Origin: Desulfobulbus sp.
GTDB taxonomy: Bacteria > Desulfobacterota > Desulfobulbia > Desulfobulbales > Desulfobulbaceae
Length of the DNA: 58,119 nucleotides
Reading direction: 5' to 3'
Assembly: GCA_011051875.1 (NCBI GenBank)
Contig: DRKI01000123.1
Span: forward strand, 1 to 58,119
Below, piece by piece: positions 43,518-52,660 of this stretch (its first letter is position 1; every line of letters starts with the position of its first letter). The position numbers and the translations under genes are program-made. The notes under the pieces were generated by a model. It was not told the DNA's origin. It searched no databases and was given only the letters and a program-made list of their open reading frames with translations.

Positions 43518-44042
43518 ATGCCCCGATCACACGCCATAGCCCCGGACCGGAACGATCCCCTCTCCGGTTACCCGGACAACCTGATCATCAACCGGCCGGA
43601 CCTGAAATCAAAACCGTTGATCCTCGGCGAGCAGTTGCTGACCATCATCTTCTGGGGGTTCTGGTTCTACCTCTGGCTCCCGTTGATCAGTGTCATTGCC
43701 TGGCTGCTCGGCTTCCGTATCCTCTACACGCACCTCATGGAACTGGGAGGGGTGGACAACTTCTTTGCCCAGTTCGACACCTTTTCCCGGGGAGTCGCCC
43801 TGGCATCCGGGCTTCTGGCCTGCTGGAGCTTCTACAACCTGAAACGGTACGGATCCTACAACCGGAGAACAGCGGTACTGAAGACAGACGTTGCACGGCT
43901 CAAAAAGGACTTTTCCCTGTCCGACCGGGACTGGCGGACCTTGCAGGAAGCAAGGATCCTGCGTCTTTCTTTTGATACCAGGGGAGGAATCGTACAGGTG
44001 GTGGATGCCACAAGGGAGGCGGCGGCCATCAAAAGGGCATAA
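43518..44042 (+). CDS. pgaD: PgaD, accessory subunit of poly-GlcNAc synthase
   Basis: A 174-residue protein with two helices (LLTIIFWGFWFYLWLPLISVIAWLLG and GVALASGLLACWSFYNL) and the family N-terminus LIINRPDLKSKPL. In E. coli PgaC and PgaD together bind cyclic di-GMP, which switches on synthesis. The C-terminal tail is longer than in E. coli. It ends the operon and faces the tRNA gene. Confidence 0.9.
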   Translation: MPRSHAIAPDRNDPLSGYPDNLIINRPDLKSKPLILGEQLLTIIFWGFWFYLWLPLISVIAWLLGFRILYTHLMELGGVDNFFAQFDTFSRGVALASGLLACWSFYNLKRYGSYNRRTAVLKTDVARLKKDFSLSDRDWRTLQEARILRLSFDTRGGIVQVVDATREAAAIKRA

Positions 44043-44074
44043 AAAAAGGGCCTGCGGCAGAAACCGCAAGCCCT
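44041..44074 (-). terminator. Rho-independent terminator after the tRNA gene
   Basis: Stem AGGGC-TGCGG/CCGCA-GCCCT with one mismatch and a six-base loop, followed on the minus strand by seven Ts. It starts ten bases after the tRNA 3' end and overlaps the very end of pgaD. Confidence 0.8.
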
Positions 44075-44083
44075 TGATATCTT

Positions 44084-44160
<77 letters not shown>

Positions 44161-44196
44161 TCACGTCCCGTAATATTACCATGACCGTGGTGTTTG

Positions 44197-44667
44197 TCAA
44201 GGTATTGTTGTCCCTGTATCGGGGCGGCTGAAGATCGCCTCGATCCGCCTGCGGACCGCAGGGGGAAAGGGGGTGAGCCTGCCGTCACGGCCTATGCAGG
44301 CATGCTTGGTGAAGCCGCGAACCAGGAGCTGCTCCCGGCCGTCGTCCCGCTGCCGCGTGATCCGGTAGTGGAAGCGGCAGGAGACCTTTTTCAGCTCCAC
44401 CAGGGAGGTGGCGACGGTGATCAGGTCGTCGTAGCAGGCCGGGGCCTTGTAGCGGAGGTAGGTCTCGGTGACCGGCAGGATCAGGCCCAGTTCCTCGATC
44501 TCGCTGTAGGGCATGGCCCAGCGCCGCATCATCTCGGTGCGGCCGATCTCGAAGTACCGCAGGTAGTTGGCATTGTAGACCACGCCGCCGGCATCGGTGT
44601 CACCGTAGATCACCCGGCAGTTCGTCCGGAAGACCGGCTCCTTGAGTCCCACCTGCAGGTCAGCCAT
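44197..44667 (-). CDS. YbgC/4-hydroxybenzoyl-CoA family acyl-CoA thioesterase
   Basis: A 156-residue hotdog-fold enzyme. The active-site motif is YGDTDAGGVVYNANYLRYFEIGRTE, with the catalytic Asp in the DTD segment. It hydrolyses acyl-CoA or related thioesters in the cytoplasm. AAGGAAGAG precedes the ATG at 44667, which overlaps the phosphoglycerate mutase gene by eight bases. In many bacteria the family is found with tol-pal, which is not the case here. Confidence 0.9.
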   Translation of the reverse strand: MADLQVGLKEPVFRTNCRVIYGDTDAGGVVYNANYLRYFEIGRTEMMRRWAMPYSEIEELGLILPVTETYLRYKAPACYDDLITVATSLVELKKVSCRFHYRITRQRDDGREQLLVRGFTKHACIGRDGRLTPFPPAVRRRIEAIFSRPDTGTTIP

Positions 44668-45898
44668 GGCGCTCTTCCTTTCCGCCACGGATGAAACGGT
44701 CGAAAAAAAGCGCACCGCTCGCCAGGTCGAGACCGTTTTCAGCGACCGCCTGCCGCACCTCCTCCTCGGTATAGGGACGGCCGCTCTTCTTTGCCACGCC
44801 CCTCGAATCATAAAGCAGCATGGGCACGGGCCAGGCCTCGTGGGTGCGACGGCTCAAGGGGGTGTAGTGGTCCATGGTCACCACCAGGCGGAAGGGTTCA
44901 CCGCGCTCCTCCAGGGCCCGGACCATGGGCGCGACGATCCGGGAATCGAAATCCTCGATGGCCCGGACCTTGTCGGCCAGGTTTCCCTGGTGGCCGGCCT
45001 CGTCCGGGGCCTCCACGTGGAGGAGAACAAAATCTCCCTGCTCCAGGCCGGCCAGGGCCGCGGCCACCTTGCCCTCGTAGTTGGTATCCAGGTACCCCGT
45101 GGCGCCGTCCACCCGGGGCACGGACAGGCCGCTGCAGACACCGATGCCCTTGAGCAGGTCCACCGCCGAGACCAGGCTGCCGCGGATCCCGTACCGCCGG
45201 GCCAGGGGCGTCATGGCCGGGCTTGCGCCCTCGCCCCAGAGCCAGATGCTGTTGGCCGGCCGCAGGCCGCGGCGAATCCGTTCCCGGTTGACCGGGTGGT
45301 CGGCCAGGACCCGGCGCGAGCACTCCATGACCGTCCGCAGGGTCCCGTTTTCCATGTAGCGGCGATGGAAAACCGTCACGTCCCGGTCCATGTGGTCATG
45401 GGGTGGAACCGTTTCCACGGCCGGAGCCTCGCCGCGCAGCACCATCAGGTGCCGGTAGCTGATGCCGGCATGGAACCGGACCGACGGTGTGCCGCAGCGC
45501 TCCCCGATGGCCCGGATCAGGCGGCCGCTCTCTCCGGTGGAGATGTGGCCGGCACTGTAGTCGAGCATGGTGATTCGGCCGTCCGGGTGGTATTCGACCG
45601 TGACCAGGTTGCAGCGGAAGGCCAGTTCGCCGGGCCCGATCGCCACCCCCATGGAGGCCGCCTCCAGGGGCGCCCGGCCGGTGTAGCACTCCTGCGGCTC
45701 GTAGCCGAGCAGGGAGAGGTTGGCCACGTCGCTGCCGGGCGGAAACCCCTCCGGAACCGTGCGCACAAGGAGCAGCTCGCCCTCTGCGGCCAGCCGGTCC
45801 ATGGCCGGTGTCCGGGCCGCGGCCAGGGGTGTTCTCCCGTCCAGCTCAGGGATCGGGACATCACCCATGCCGTCGCCGACCAGCATCACATACTTCAT
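44660..45898 (-). CDS. apgM: Cofactor-independent phosphoglycerate mutase, ApgM type
   Basis: A 412-residue metalloenzyme of the alkaline phosphatase superfamily converting 3- and 2-phosphoglycerate. YVMLVGDGMGD at the N-terminus supplies metal ligands, SDVANLSLLGY the nucleophile Ser, and HVEAPDEAGHQGN and TMDHYTPLSRRTHE the other metal ligands. The archaeal (ApgM) subgroup is usual in anaerobic bacteria. Start at 45898, 19 bases after hom; an ATG at 45934 would overlap hom. Operon: hom, apgM, thioesterase. It may also serve the serine/threonine branch. Confidence 0.94.
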   Translation of the reverse strand: MKYVMLVGDGMGDVPIPELDGRTPLAAARTPAMDRLAAEGELLLVRTVPEGFPPGSDVANLSLLGYEPQECYTGRAPLEAASMGVAIGPGELAFRCNLVTVEYHPDGRITMLDYSAGHISTGESGRLIRAIGERCGTPSVRFHAGISYRHLMVLRGEAPAVETVPPHDHMDRDVTVFHRRYMENGTLRTVMECSRRVLADHPVNRERIRRGLRPANSIWLWGEGASPAMTPLARRYGIRGSLVSAVDLLKGIGVCSGLSVPRVDGATGYLDTNYEGKVAAALAGLEQGDFVLLHVEAPDEAGHQGNLADKVRAIEDFDSRIVAPMVRALEERGEPFRLVVTMDHYTPLSRRTHEAWPVPMLLYDSRGVAKKSGRPYTEEEVRQAVAENGLDLASGALFFDRFIRGGKEERHG

Positions 45899-45917
45899 CA
45901 GCAGTCCGTCCCGGCCC

Positions 45918-47231
45918 TCAGCAGGGCTCTTCATCGAGAAAACGGATCTTGACCGTGGGCTCGGTGACCACCTCCAGGGTATCGATCTCGGCCAGGGCGC
46001 CCTTCACCGCCGACTCCCGGGCCGAGTGGGTCCGCATGACAATGGAAACCGGCACCGACTCGCGGCGCCCCTTCTGGATCACCGACTCGATACTGATGCC
46101 GTGGTGGCTCAGGATGCCGGCGATGGCGGCCAGCACCCCGGGTTCGTCCCGGGCCGAGATCCGGAAGTAGTAGGGACAGCAGAGCTCGTCAAGCGGCGTG
46201 ATCCGCCGGTCCCCGATCTCCCGCGGCAGGTAGGAGAGCGGCGGTACCCGGCCCACGGAACCGGCCCGGATGTTGCGGGCGATATCGACCACGTCGGCGG
46301 CCACGGCGCTGCCGGTGGGCATCTTGCCGGCGCCGAGGCCGTAGAAGAGGACATTGCCCACCATGTCACCGGTAAAATGGATGGCGTTGAAGGCGCCGTC
46401 GATCTTGGCCAGCAGGTGACTCTCCGGGACCATGGTGGGGTGGATATGGGCCTCCACCGAGTCACCGTGGTTGCGGCTGATGGCCAGCAGCTTGATCCGG
46501 CAGCCGAACTCGCGGGCAAACTCGATGTCCACCGGCTCCACCCTGGAGATACCCTCGGTGGGGATCTCGTTGTGGGTGATATGCATGCCATAGGCCATGG
46601 TCATGAGGATGGCCAGCTTGTGCGCCGTATCGATCCCTTCCACGTCATAGGTGGGATCGGCCTCGGCAAATCCCTGTTCCTGGGCATCCTTCAGGACCGC
46701 GGCAAAGGGAATGCCCTCGTCGGTCATCCGGGTGAGGATGTAGTTGGCCGTGCCGTTCATGATCCCCGTGATGGCAAGGATCCGGTTGGCGACCAGTCCC
46801 TCCCTGAGCGACTTGATCACCGGGATGCCGCCGCCGACACTGGCCTCGAAACCGACCTCCACGCCCTTTTCCGCGGCAGCGGTGAAGATGTCGCGTCCCT
46901 CCTGGGAGAGCAGGGCCTTGTTGGCGGTCACCACGTGCTTGCCCGCGGCTATGGCCTGCATGACAAAGGTCTTGGCCGGCTCGATCCCGCCGATCAGCTC
47001 GACCACGATATCGATCCCGGGATCATCGATCAGTTCCGCGGCGTCCCGGGTCAAGCTGACATCACTGAACTGCGGCGGCAGGGAATCGATGTTGATGTCA
47101 GCCACCTTGGCGAGCCGGATCGTCATGCCGGTCCGCTTCGCAAGACGGTGCTGCTGCGAGAGCAGGACCTCTGCCAGGCCGCTGCCCACTGTTCCGAAAC
47201 CTATCAGGCCTACCTGAACTGTGTTTTTCAT
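45918..47231 (-). CDS. hom: Homoserine dehydrogenase with ACT domain
   Basis: A 437-residue enzyme reducing aspartate semialdehyde to homoserine for threonine and methionine synthesis. The NAD(P)-binding loop is GLIGFGTVGSGL, followed by TANKALLS and the substrate motif MNGTANYILTRM...GFAEADPTYDVEGIDTAHK. A C-terminal ACT domain (about 350-430, ISARDEPGVLAAIAGILSHHGISIESV) gives feedback control by threonine or another amino acid. The start at 47231 puts the first strand right after the ATG. First gene of the leftward operon. Confidence 0.97.
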   Translation of the reverse strand: MKNTVQVGLIGFGTVGSGLAEVLLSQQHRLAKRTGMTIRLAKVADINIDSLPPQFSDVSLTRDAAELIDDPGIDIVVELIGGIEPAKTFVMQAIAAGKHVVTANKALLSQEGRDIFTAAAEKGVEVGFEASVGGGIPVIKSLREGLVANRILAITGIMNGTANYILTRMTDEGIPFAAVLKDAQEQGFAEADPTYDVEGIDTAHKLAILMTMAYGMHITHNEIPTEGISRVEPVDIEFAREFGCRIKLLAISRNHGDSVEAHIHPTMVPESHLLAKIDGAFNAIHFTGDMVGNVLFYGLGAGKMPTGSAVAADVVDIARNIRAGSVGRVPPLSYLPREIGDRRITPLDELCCPYYFRISARDEPGVLAAIAGILSHHGISIESVIQKGRRESVPVSIVMRTHSARESAVKGALAEIDTLEVVTEPTVKIRFLDEEPC

Positions 47232-47626
47232 GGGGTATTGTGTGTCGGTGATTACAGAGTTTTGTCGCCGGTCCCGTCTCCTGCCCGGGAGAACCACGGG
47301 ACACGGAAACGGCGTCGGTGGGGCCGGCCACGTTCGTTCCGGCATTTTGTACCCTCTTTGCGGACGGTTGTCAAAAAGTATGGAGCGATATTTTCATAGC
47401 TTAAAAAAGAGAGTTACGGTATAGTCAGCCGCTGAATGAGATGCCATTCATTGCGTGTGACCGGTCTCTTTCCAATACTGTCAACGGGTTACACCCTTTT
47501 TCACCGTGCAGGCGATCCTGCCGCCGTGGAATGCGCCGGGCGCGGTGACGGTGCAACCGGAGATGGAATACGGTCCGGCCTGCTTACTTTCATCCTCTTT
47601 CACTTCAACACATCAAGGAGATGGAT
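47232..47626. other. Divergent intergenic region between hom and adk
   Basis: About 395 bases with no supported gene. A less GC-rich stretch at 47370-47430 (with TATAGT at about 47420) may hold promoters, but no -35 match of good spacing was found. A weak 64-codon open frame (47436-47630) has no family features. Confidence 0.45.
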
Positions 47627-48301
47627 ATGAACATTCTGATTTTTGGACCAAACGGCAGTGGCAAGGGAACCCAGGGCGCCATCATCAAGGAGAAGTACGG
47701 CCTGGACCACATCGAGTCGGGCGCCATCTTCCGCGAGCACATCAAGGGCGGCACCGAGCTCGGCAAAAAGGCCAAGGAGTACATCGACCGCGGTGACCTG
47801 GTGCCTGACGACATCACCATCCCCATGGTGCTGGAGACCCTGCAGAAGTCCAAGGACAAGGGCTGGCTGCTGGACGGCTTTCCCCGTTCCCTGGCCCAGG
47901 CCGAGGCCCTGGACAAGGCCCTGAAGGAATCGGGCATGGCGCTGGACTACGTGATCGAGATCGTTCTGCCCCGCGACGTGGCCAAGCTGCGCATCACGGG
48001 CCGCCGCCTGTGCGCCAACGACAACAACCATCCCAACCACATCGCCTTTGACGCCATCAAGCCGGTGGAAAAAGACGGCAAGCTGGTCTGCCGGGTCTGC
48101 GGCGGCGAGCTGAGCACACGTCCCGACGACCAGGACGAGGAGGCCATCAACAAGCGTCACGATATCTACTATGACGACAAGACCGGCACCATGGCCGCGG
48201 TCAACTACTTCAAGAACAAGGGTGACGTCAAGGTCATCTCCGTGGACGGCCAGCCGAGCATCAAGGAGGTTTCCGAGGCCATCATGAAGGAGCTTCCGTA
48301 G
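47627..48301 (+). CDS. adk: Adenylate kinase, sulfate-reducer type with metal-binding lid
   Basis: A 224-residue enzyme balancing AMP, ADP and ATP. The P-loop is GPNGSGKGTQ, the NMP site IESGAIFREH and the DGFPRS motif follows. The lid holds Cys129-X5-His135 and Cys155-X2-Cys158, the zinc/cobalt/iron site known from Desulfovibrio gigas adenylate kinase, with a longer middle loop here. This supports a sulfate-reducer relationship, in which adenylate kinase removes the AMP formed on sulfite release. AAGGAG lies six bases before the ATG 47627. Monocistronic, followed by a strong terminator. Confidence 0.96.
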   Translation: MNILIFGPNGSGKGTQGAIIKEKYGLDHIESGAIFREHIKGGTELGKKAKEYIDRGDLVPDDITIPMVLETLQKSKDKGWLLDGFPRSLAQAEALDKALKESGMALDYVIEIVLPRDVAKLRITGRRLCANDNNHPNHIAFDAIKPVEKDGKLVCRVCGGELSTRPDDQDEEAINKRHDIYYDDKTGTMAAVNYFKNKGDVKVISVDGQPSIKEVSEAIMKELP

Positions 48302-48330
48302 GCCCCGGGCGGACCACTTTCCGTATCCAC

Positions 48331-48371
48331 GCGTTTCCACGCCCGGCCAGCGGCGTGGAAACGCTTTTTTT
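48331..48371 (+). terminator. Rho-independent terminator of adk
   Basis: Perfect 13-base-pair stem (GCGTTTCCACGCC and complement at 48352-48364) with an eight-base loop, followed by seven Ts. Confidence 0.95.
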
Positions 48372-48409
48372 GTTTGACAGGAGGGGATTTTTCTTTCATT
48401 GTTGCGGCC

Positions 48410-48994
48410 ATGAAAACGCTCATCTCCACCAGTCTTGTCCAGTCGATCATGGCCAAGGAGGCCTTTGCCAAGGAATCCGCCGGGGAGATGATCCGGCTGG
48501 CCCGCTGGATCGTCGAAACCTTCGAAGATGGCGGCAAGCTGCTCATCTTCGGCAACGGAGGCAGCGCCGCGGACGCCCAGCACATGGCGGCCGAATTCGT
48601 CAACCGTTTTCTCATCAACCGCAGGCCCCTGCCCGCTATCGCCCTGAGCACTGACAGCTCGGTGCTGACCGCCATCGGCAACGATTTTTCCTTTGACCTG
48701 GTCTTTGTCAAGCAGATCCAGGCCCTGGGCAAGCCCGAGGACCTGGCCCTCGGCATCTCCACCTCCGGGACCTCGGCCAACGTGGTCAAGGCCATGAAGA
48801 CCGCCCGGGAGATGGGCCTCAAGACCGCCGCCCTCACCGGCGGCACGGCCTGTCCCGGCCGGGATCTTGCCGGCGCCTGTGATATCCTGCTCAACGTCCC
48901 CTCGGACTCTACACCGCACATCCAGGAGACCCATCTCTGGATCGAGCATCTCCTCTGCGAGATGGTGGAACAGGTCATGTTCGGCGAGACCTGA
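48410..48994 (+). CDS. gmhA: D-sedoheptulose 7-phosphate isomerase
   Basis: A 194-residue sugar isomerase (SIS fold) making D-glycero-manno-heptose 7-phosphate for lipopolysaccharide inner core. Motifs: LLIFGNGGSAADAQHMAAEFVNRF, the STDSSVLTAIGND segment, SGTSANVV and QETHLWIEHLLCE with metal-ligand Gln/His. The length matches GmhA (192). ATG 48410 preferred; a TTG 36 bases upstream is open but lies in the terminator region. Confidence 0.96.
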   Translation: MKTLISTSLVQSIMAKEAFAKESAGEMIRLARWIVETFEDGGKLLIFGNGGSAADAQHMAAEFVNRFLINRRPLPAIALSTDSSVLTAIGNDFSFDLVFVKQIQALGKPEDLALGISTSGTSANVVKAMKTAREMGLKTAALTGGTACPGRDLAGACDILLNVPSDSTPHIQETHLWIEHLLCEMVEQVMFGET

Positions 48995-49048
48995 AAGCCG
49001 GAGCTCCCCTGCCAACCCTTTCCGTACACCACCCCCTGACACGCAGCC

Positions 49049-50005
49049 ATGAAGGACTATACCGTAACACCGCTGGACTTTGACGGCCTCCACACCTACT
49101 CGGTCCATGACCGTCATTCCAAGGTCACGGTGGAGGACTTCGCCCGCCCGGTCCGCCCCGGCATGCGGGTCCGCGACCTGCTGACCGGCCTGCCGGCCCA
49201 ACTGGCCGGGAAAGACCTGCCGGAGCTGGTGCGCCGGATCGCCGCCGCAATCCGCAACCGCCGGCCCGTGCTGCTGGGCATGGGTGCGCACGTGATCAAG
49301 GTGGGGCTCAACCCGGTGCTCATCGACCTGATGGAGCGTGGCATCATCTCGGCCATCGCCCTCAATGGCGCCGGCATCATCCATGACACCGAGATCGCCA
49401 TGGCGGGCCGGACCTCGGAGGAGGTGGCCGACGTGCTCGGCCAGGGCGCCTTCGGCGCAGCCAGGGAGACCGGCGAGATACTCAACGACGCGATCCGCCG
49501 CGGCGCCGACCAGGGGATCGGCATGGGCGAGGCCGTTGGCAACGCGCTGCTTGAACACGGCTTTCCCCACAACGACCAGAGCCTGCTGGCCCGGGCCCGG
49601 GAGCTGAACATCCCGGTCACCGTGCATGTGGCCATCGGCACCGACATCATCCATATCCATCCCGGCGCCGACGGCGCGGCCATCGGCCGGACCAGCCACC
49701 ACGACTTCCGCCTCTTCTGCCGCCTGGTCAGCGGCCTGGAGGATGGGGTCTATCTCAATGTCGGCTCCGCGGTCCTGCTGCCCGAGGTCTTTCTCAAGGC
49801 GCTCACCGTTGTCCGCAACCTGGGCCACCAGGTCCGCCACCTGACCACGGCCAACTTCGACTTCATCCGCCACTACCGGCCTGCCACCAACGTGGTGCAC
49901 CGGCCCACCCTGGAGGGCGGCCGGGGCTACAACTTCACCGGCCACCACGAGCTGATGATCCCGCTGCTTGCGGCCGCGGTTGTGGACGAGTTGGAAAAAG
50001 GTTGA
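49049..50005 (+). CDS. Deoxyhypusine-synthase-like conserved protein
   Basis: A 318-residue soluble protein. GMGAHVIKVGLNPVLIDLMERG, NGAGIIHDTEIAMAGRTSEEVADVLGQGAFG and HVAIGTDIIHIHP resemble the NAD-binding and active regions of deoxyhypusine synthase-like proteins. Bacteria lack eIF5A, so the usual reaction does not apply; some relatives act on polyamines. It lies between gmhA (54 bases) and hemC, with a role in neither pathway known. Family resemblance recalled from pattern only, so the name is tentative. Confidence 0.6.
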   Translation: MKDYTVTPLDFDGLHTYSVHDRHSKVTVEDFARPVRPGMRVRDLLTGLPAQLAGKDLPELVRRIAAAIRNRRPVLLGMGAHVIKVGLNPVLIDLMERGIISAIALNGAGIIHDTEIAMAGRTSEEVADVLGQGAFGAARETGEILNDAIRRGADQGIGMGEAVGNALLEHGFPHNDQSLLARARELNIPVTVHVAIGTDIIHIHPGADGAAIGRTSHHDFRLFCRLVSGLEDGVYLNVGSAVLLPEVFLKALTVVRNLGHQVRHLTTANFDFIRHYRPATNVVHRPTLEGGRGYNFTGHHELMIPLLAAAVVDELEKG

Positions 50006-50083
50006 TATAGTCCCAGAATTCGTCAGCGCCGGCCATCGGGACGCCCCGGACCGGCCACCGCCGCCTCAACCCTTACGATACCG

Positions 50084-51019
50084 ATGAAAAAGACAATAAA
50101 GATAGGCACCCGCGCAAGCCTTCTGGCCGTGACCCAGTCCACCTGGGTCGGGAACCGGATCGAGGAACAGTATCCGGGCACCACGGTGGAACTGGTCAGG
50201 ATCACCACCAAGGGGGACAAGATCCTGGATGTCCCCCTGGCCAAGGTGGGCGGCAAGGGGCTGTTCGTGAAAGAGATCGAAGACGCGCTGCTCGACGGCC
50301 GCGTCGACCTGGCCGTCCACTCCATGAAGGACGTGCCCACCGAGCTGCCCCCTGCCCTGCACGTGGCCATCGTCCCGGAGCGGGAAGTACCGGTGGACGC
50401 CTTCATCTCGACCAGGTACGGATCCATCGACGAGCTGCCCGCCGGCGCCGTCATCGGCACCTCCAGCCTGCGCCGCAAGGCCCAGCTCGCGGCCCTGCGG
50501 CCCGATCTCGCCATCCGCGACCTGCGCGGCAACCTGGACACCCGGCTGCGCAAGCTCGAGGAAGGACAGTACGACGCCATCATCCTGGCCGCCGCCGGCC
50601 TGAACAGGCTGGGCATGCAGGCGCGCATCACCAGCCTGTTCGACCCGGCCCGGATGCTGCCCGCCATCGGCCAGGGCGCCCTCGGCATCGAGCTGCGCAG
50701 GGACGACTCCGAGCTGCTTGCAGGCCTGCAGTTTCTCCACCACCCGGCCACCGCCACCGCGGTGGCGGCCGAGCGCGCCTTCCTGTTCCGGCTCGAGGGC
50801 GGCTGCCAGGTGCCCATCGGCGCCCACGCAACCCTGGCCGGCGCCACCGTCAGCCTGACCGGGCTCATCGCCAGGGTCGACGGCAGCGAGATCCTGCGGC
50901 AGGAGATGAGCGCGGCCGCGGACCAGGCCGCTGAACTGGGGACCCGCCTTGCCGACGACCTGCTCGGGCGCGGCGGCAGGGCCATACTTGACGAAGTCTA
51001 CCAGGCGGAGAACCGATGA
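50084..51019 (+). CDS. hemC: Hydroxymethylbilane synthase (porphobilinogen deaminase)
   Basis: A 311-residue enzyme joining four porphobilinogens to the linear tetrapyrrole. IGTRASLLAVTQS at the N-terminus, VHSMKDVPTELP with the catalytic Asp, GTSSLRRKAQL arginines, and the cofactor-carrying Cys in EGGCQVPIG (about 243) are all present. It overlaps cobA-hemD by four bases. Haem and sirohaem supply suits a cell with a ccm system and siroheme-dependent sulfite reduction. Confidence 0.98.
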   Translation: MKKTIKIGTRASLLAVTQSTWVGNRIEEQYPGTTVELVRITTKGDKILDVPLAKVGGKGLFVKEIEDALLDGRVDLAVHSMKDVPTELPPALHVAIVPEREVPVDAFISTRYGSIDELPAGAVIGTSSLRRKAQLAALRPDLAIRDLRGNLDTRLRKLEEGQYDAIILAAAGLNRLGMQARITSLFDPARMLPAIGQGALGIELRRDDSELLAGLQFLHHPATATAVAAERAFLFRLEGGCQVPIGAHATLAGATVSLTGLIARVDGSEILRQEMSAAADQAAELGTRLADDLLGRGGRAILDEVYQAENR

Positions 51020-52572
51020 GCGGCAGGACAAACAGGGGCAAGGTCTACCTGGTCGGCGCCGGACCCGGCGATCCCGGCCTCATCACCCTGCGCGGCAAGT
51101 ACCTGCTGGAGCGGGCCGAGGTGGTGGTCTATGACTACCTGGCCAATCCGAAACTGCTCCGGCACGTGCCGAAAGACGCCGAACTGATCTATGCCGGCAA
51201 GAAAGGAGGCGGTCTGCACGCCTTCACCCAGGACGAGATCAACCAGCTCCTGATCGACCGGGCCGGCGCCGGCCGGACCGTGGTCCGCCTCAAGGGCGGC
51301 GATCCCTTCATTTTTGGCCGCGGCGCCGAGGAGATCGAGGAGCTGGTGGCGGCGGGCATCAAGTTCGAGGTGGTGCCGGGCGTCACCTCGGCCACGGCCG
51401 CGGCCACCTATGCGGGTATCCCCATCACCCACCGCGAGTACACGGCCTCGGTGGCATTCATCACCGGCCACGAGGCACCGGGCAAGAAGGAATCCAATAT
51501 CGCCTGGGACAAGCTGGCCACGGGCGCGGGCACCATCGTCATCTACATGGGGATCAAGAACCTGCCCGACATCACCCGCAAGCTGATGGATCACGGCCGC
51601 GACCCGCAGACCCCGGTGGCCGTGGTCCGCTGGGCCTCCACTCCTGTCCAGCACTCGGTGGAGGGCACATTGGCCACCATCACCGACATCGTGCGCAAGG
51701 CCGGGATCAAACCGCCGGCCCTGGTCATCGTCGGCGAGGTGGTCCGCCTGCGCAACACCATCGACTGGTTCGAGAAGCGCCCCCTCTTCGGCCGGCACAT
51801 CGTGGTCACCCGGACCCGCGAGCAGGCCAGCGAGCTGGTGGCCGGCCTGGAGGAGCAGGGTGCCGACTGCCTGGAGTACTCCACCATCCACATCGAGCCG
51901 GTGGCCGACTACTCGGTCCTGGACCGGGCCCTGGACGAGCTTGCCGGCTACCAGTGGCTGCTGTTCACCAGCCTCAACGGGGTCACCTACTTCTTCCGCC
52001 GCCTCTTTGCCCGCAACATGGATGCCCGCGACCTGGCCGGTCCGAAGATCGCGGTGGTGGGCCGGGCAACGGCCGGCGAGCTGGAGAAATACGGCCTGCG
52101 GCCCGACCTGGTGCCGGAGAAGTTCACCGGCGAGGGACTGGCCGAGGCCCTGCTGCGGCAGGGGGTGGACGGGGCCAGGATCCTGCTGCCGCGGGCACTC
52201 AAGGCGCGCGAGGTCCTGCCGGAGACCCTGGCCAGGGCAGGCGCCGAGGTCACCGTGGCGCCGGTCTACCAGAACGTGCCGCCCCGGGGCAGGAAGGACG
52301 AGCTGCGCGAACAGCTCAGGGAGGGGTTCATCGACCTTGTCACCTTTACCAGCTCCTCCACGGTGACCAATTTCCTGACCATGGTGGACGCGGCCTCGGA
52401 AGAGGAACTGCGCAGCCTGCTGGCCGGGGTCAGGATCGCGGCCATCGGGCCGATCACCGCCAAGACGGTGGAAGACCACGGCCTTGCCGTGGACATCCAG
52501 CCGGAACGCTACACCATCCCGGACCTGGTGGACGCCATTGTTGCCCACTATCACAACGCAAACACCGGCTGA
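51016..52572 (+). CDS. cobA-hemD: Uroporphyrinogen-III C-methyltransferase/synthase fusion
   Basis: A 518-residue two-domain enzyme. Residues about 8-250 are the SAM-dependent methyltransferase CobA (LVGAGPGDPGLITLRG, LKGGDPFIFGRGAEE, GVTSATAAATYAGIPITHRE) giving precorrin-2. Residues about 260-515 are uroporphyrinogen-III synthase HemD (VVTRTREQASELVAGLEEQGA...FTSLNGVTYFF...VVGRATAGELEKYG...FTSSSTVTNF). The fusion is common in this phylum. It channels hydroxymethylbilane to uroporphyrinogen III and on to sirohaem or cobalamin. Followed by the CULT-domain gene. Confidence 0.98.
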   Translation: MSGRTNRGKVYLVGAGPGDPGLITLRGKYLLERAEVVVYDYLANPKLLRHVPKDAELIYAGKKGGGLHAFTQDEINQLLIDRAGAGRTVVRLKGGDPFIFGRGAEEIEELVAAGIKFEVVPGVTSATAAATYAGIPITHREYTASVAFITGHEAPGKKESNIAWDKLATGAGTIVIYMGIKNLPDITRKLMDHGRDPQTPVAVVRWASTPVQHSVEGTLATITDIVRKAGIKPPALVIVGEVVRLRNTIDWFEKRPLFGRHIVVTRTREQASELVAGLEEQGADCLEYSTIHIEPVADYSVLDRALDELAGYQWLLFTSLNGVTYFFRRLFARNMDARDLAGPKIAVVGRATAGELEKYGLRPDLVPEKFTGEGLAEALLRQGVDGARILLPRALKAREVLPETLARAGAEVTVAPVYQNVPPRGRKDELREQLREGFIDLVTFTSSSTVTNFLTMVDAASEEELRSLLAGVRIAAIGPITAKTVEDHGLAVDIQPERYTIPDLVDAIVAHYHNANTG

Positions 52573-52660
52573 GCCACCGGCGCTGCTCCTGCGCATCGAC
52601 CTGCCCGGCAGAAATGGCCGGAGCGGGCGTCCCGGGAAGGAACCCGGCGACGAGCGGGCG

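Noticed and set aside
47436-47630. 64-codon open frame before adk
   Set aside because: No start signal, Cys and Phe-rich random-looking composition, and it covers the adk ribosome-binding region.
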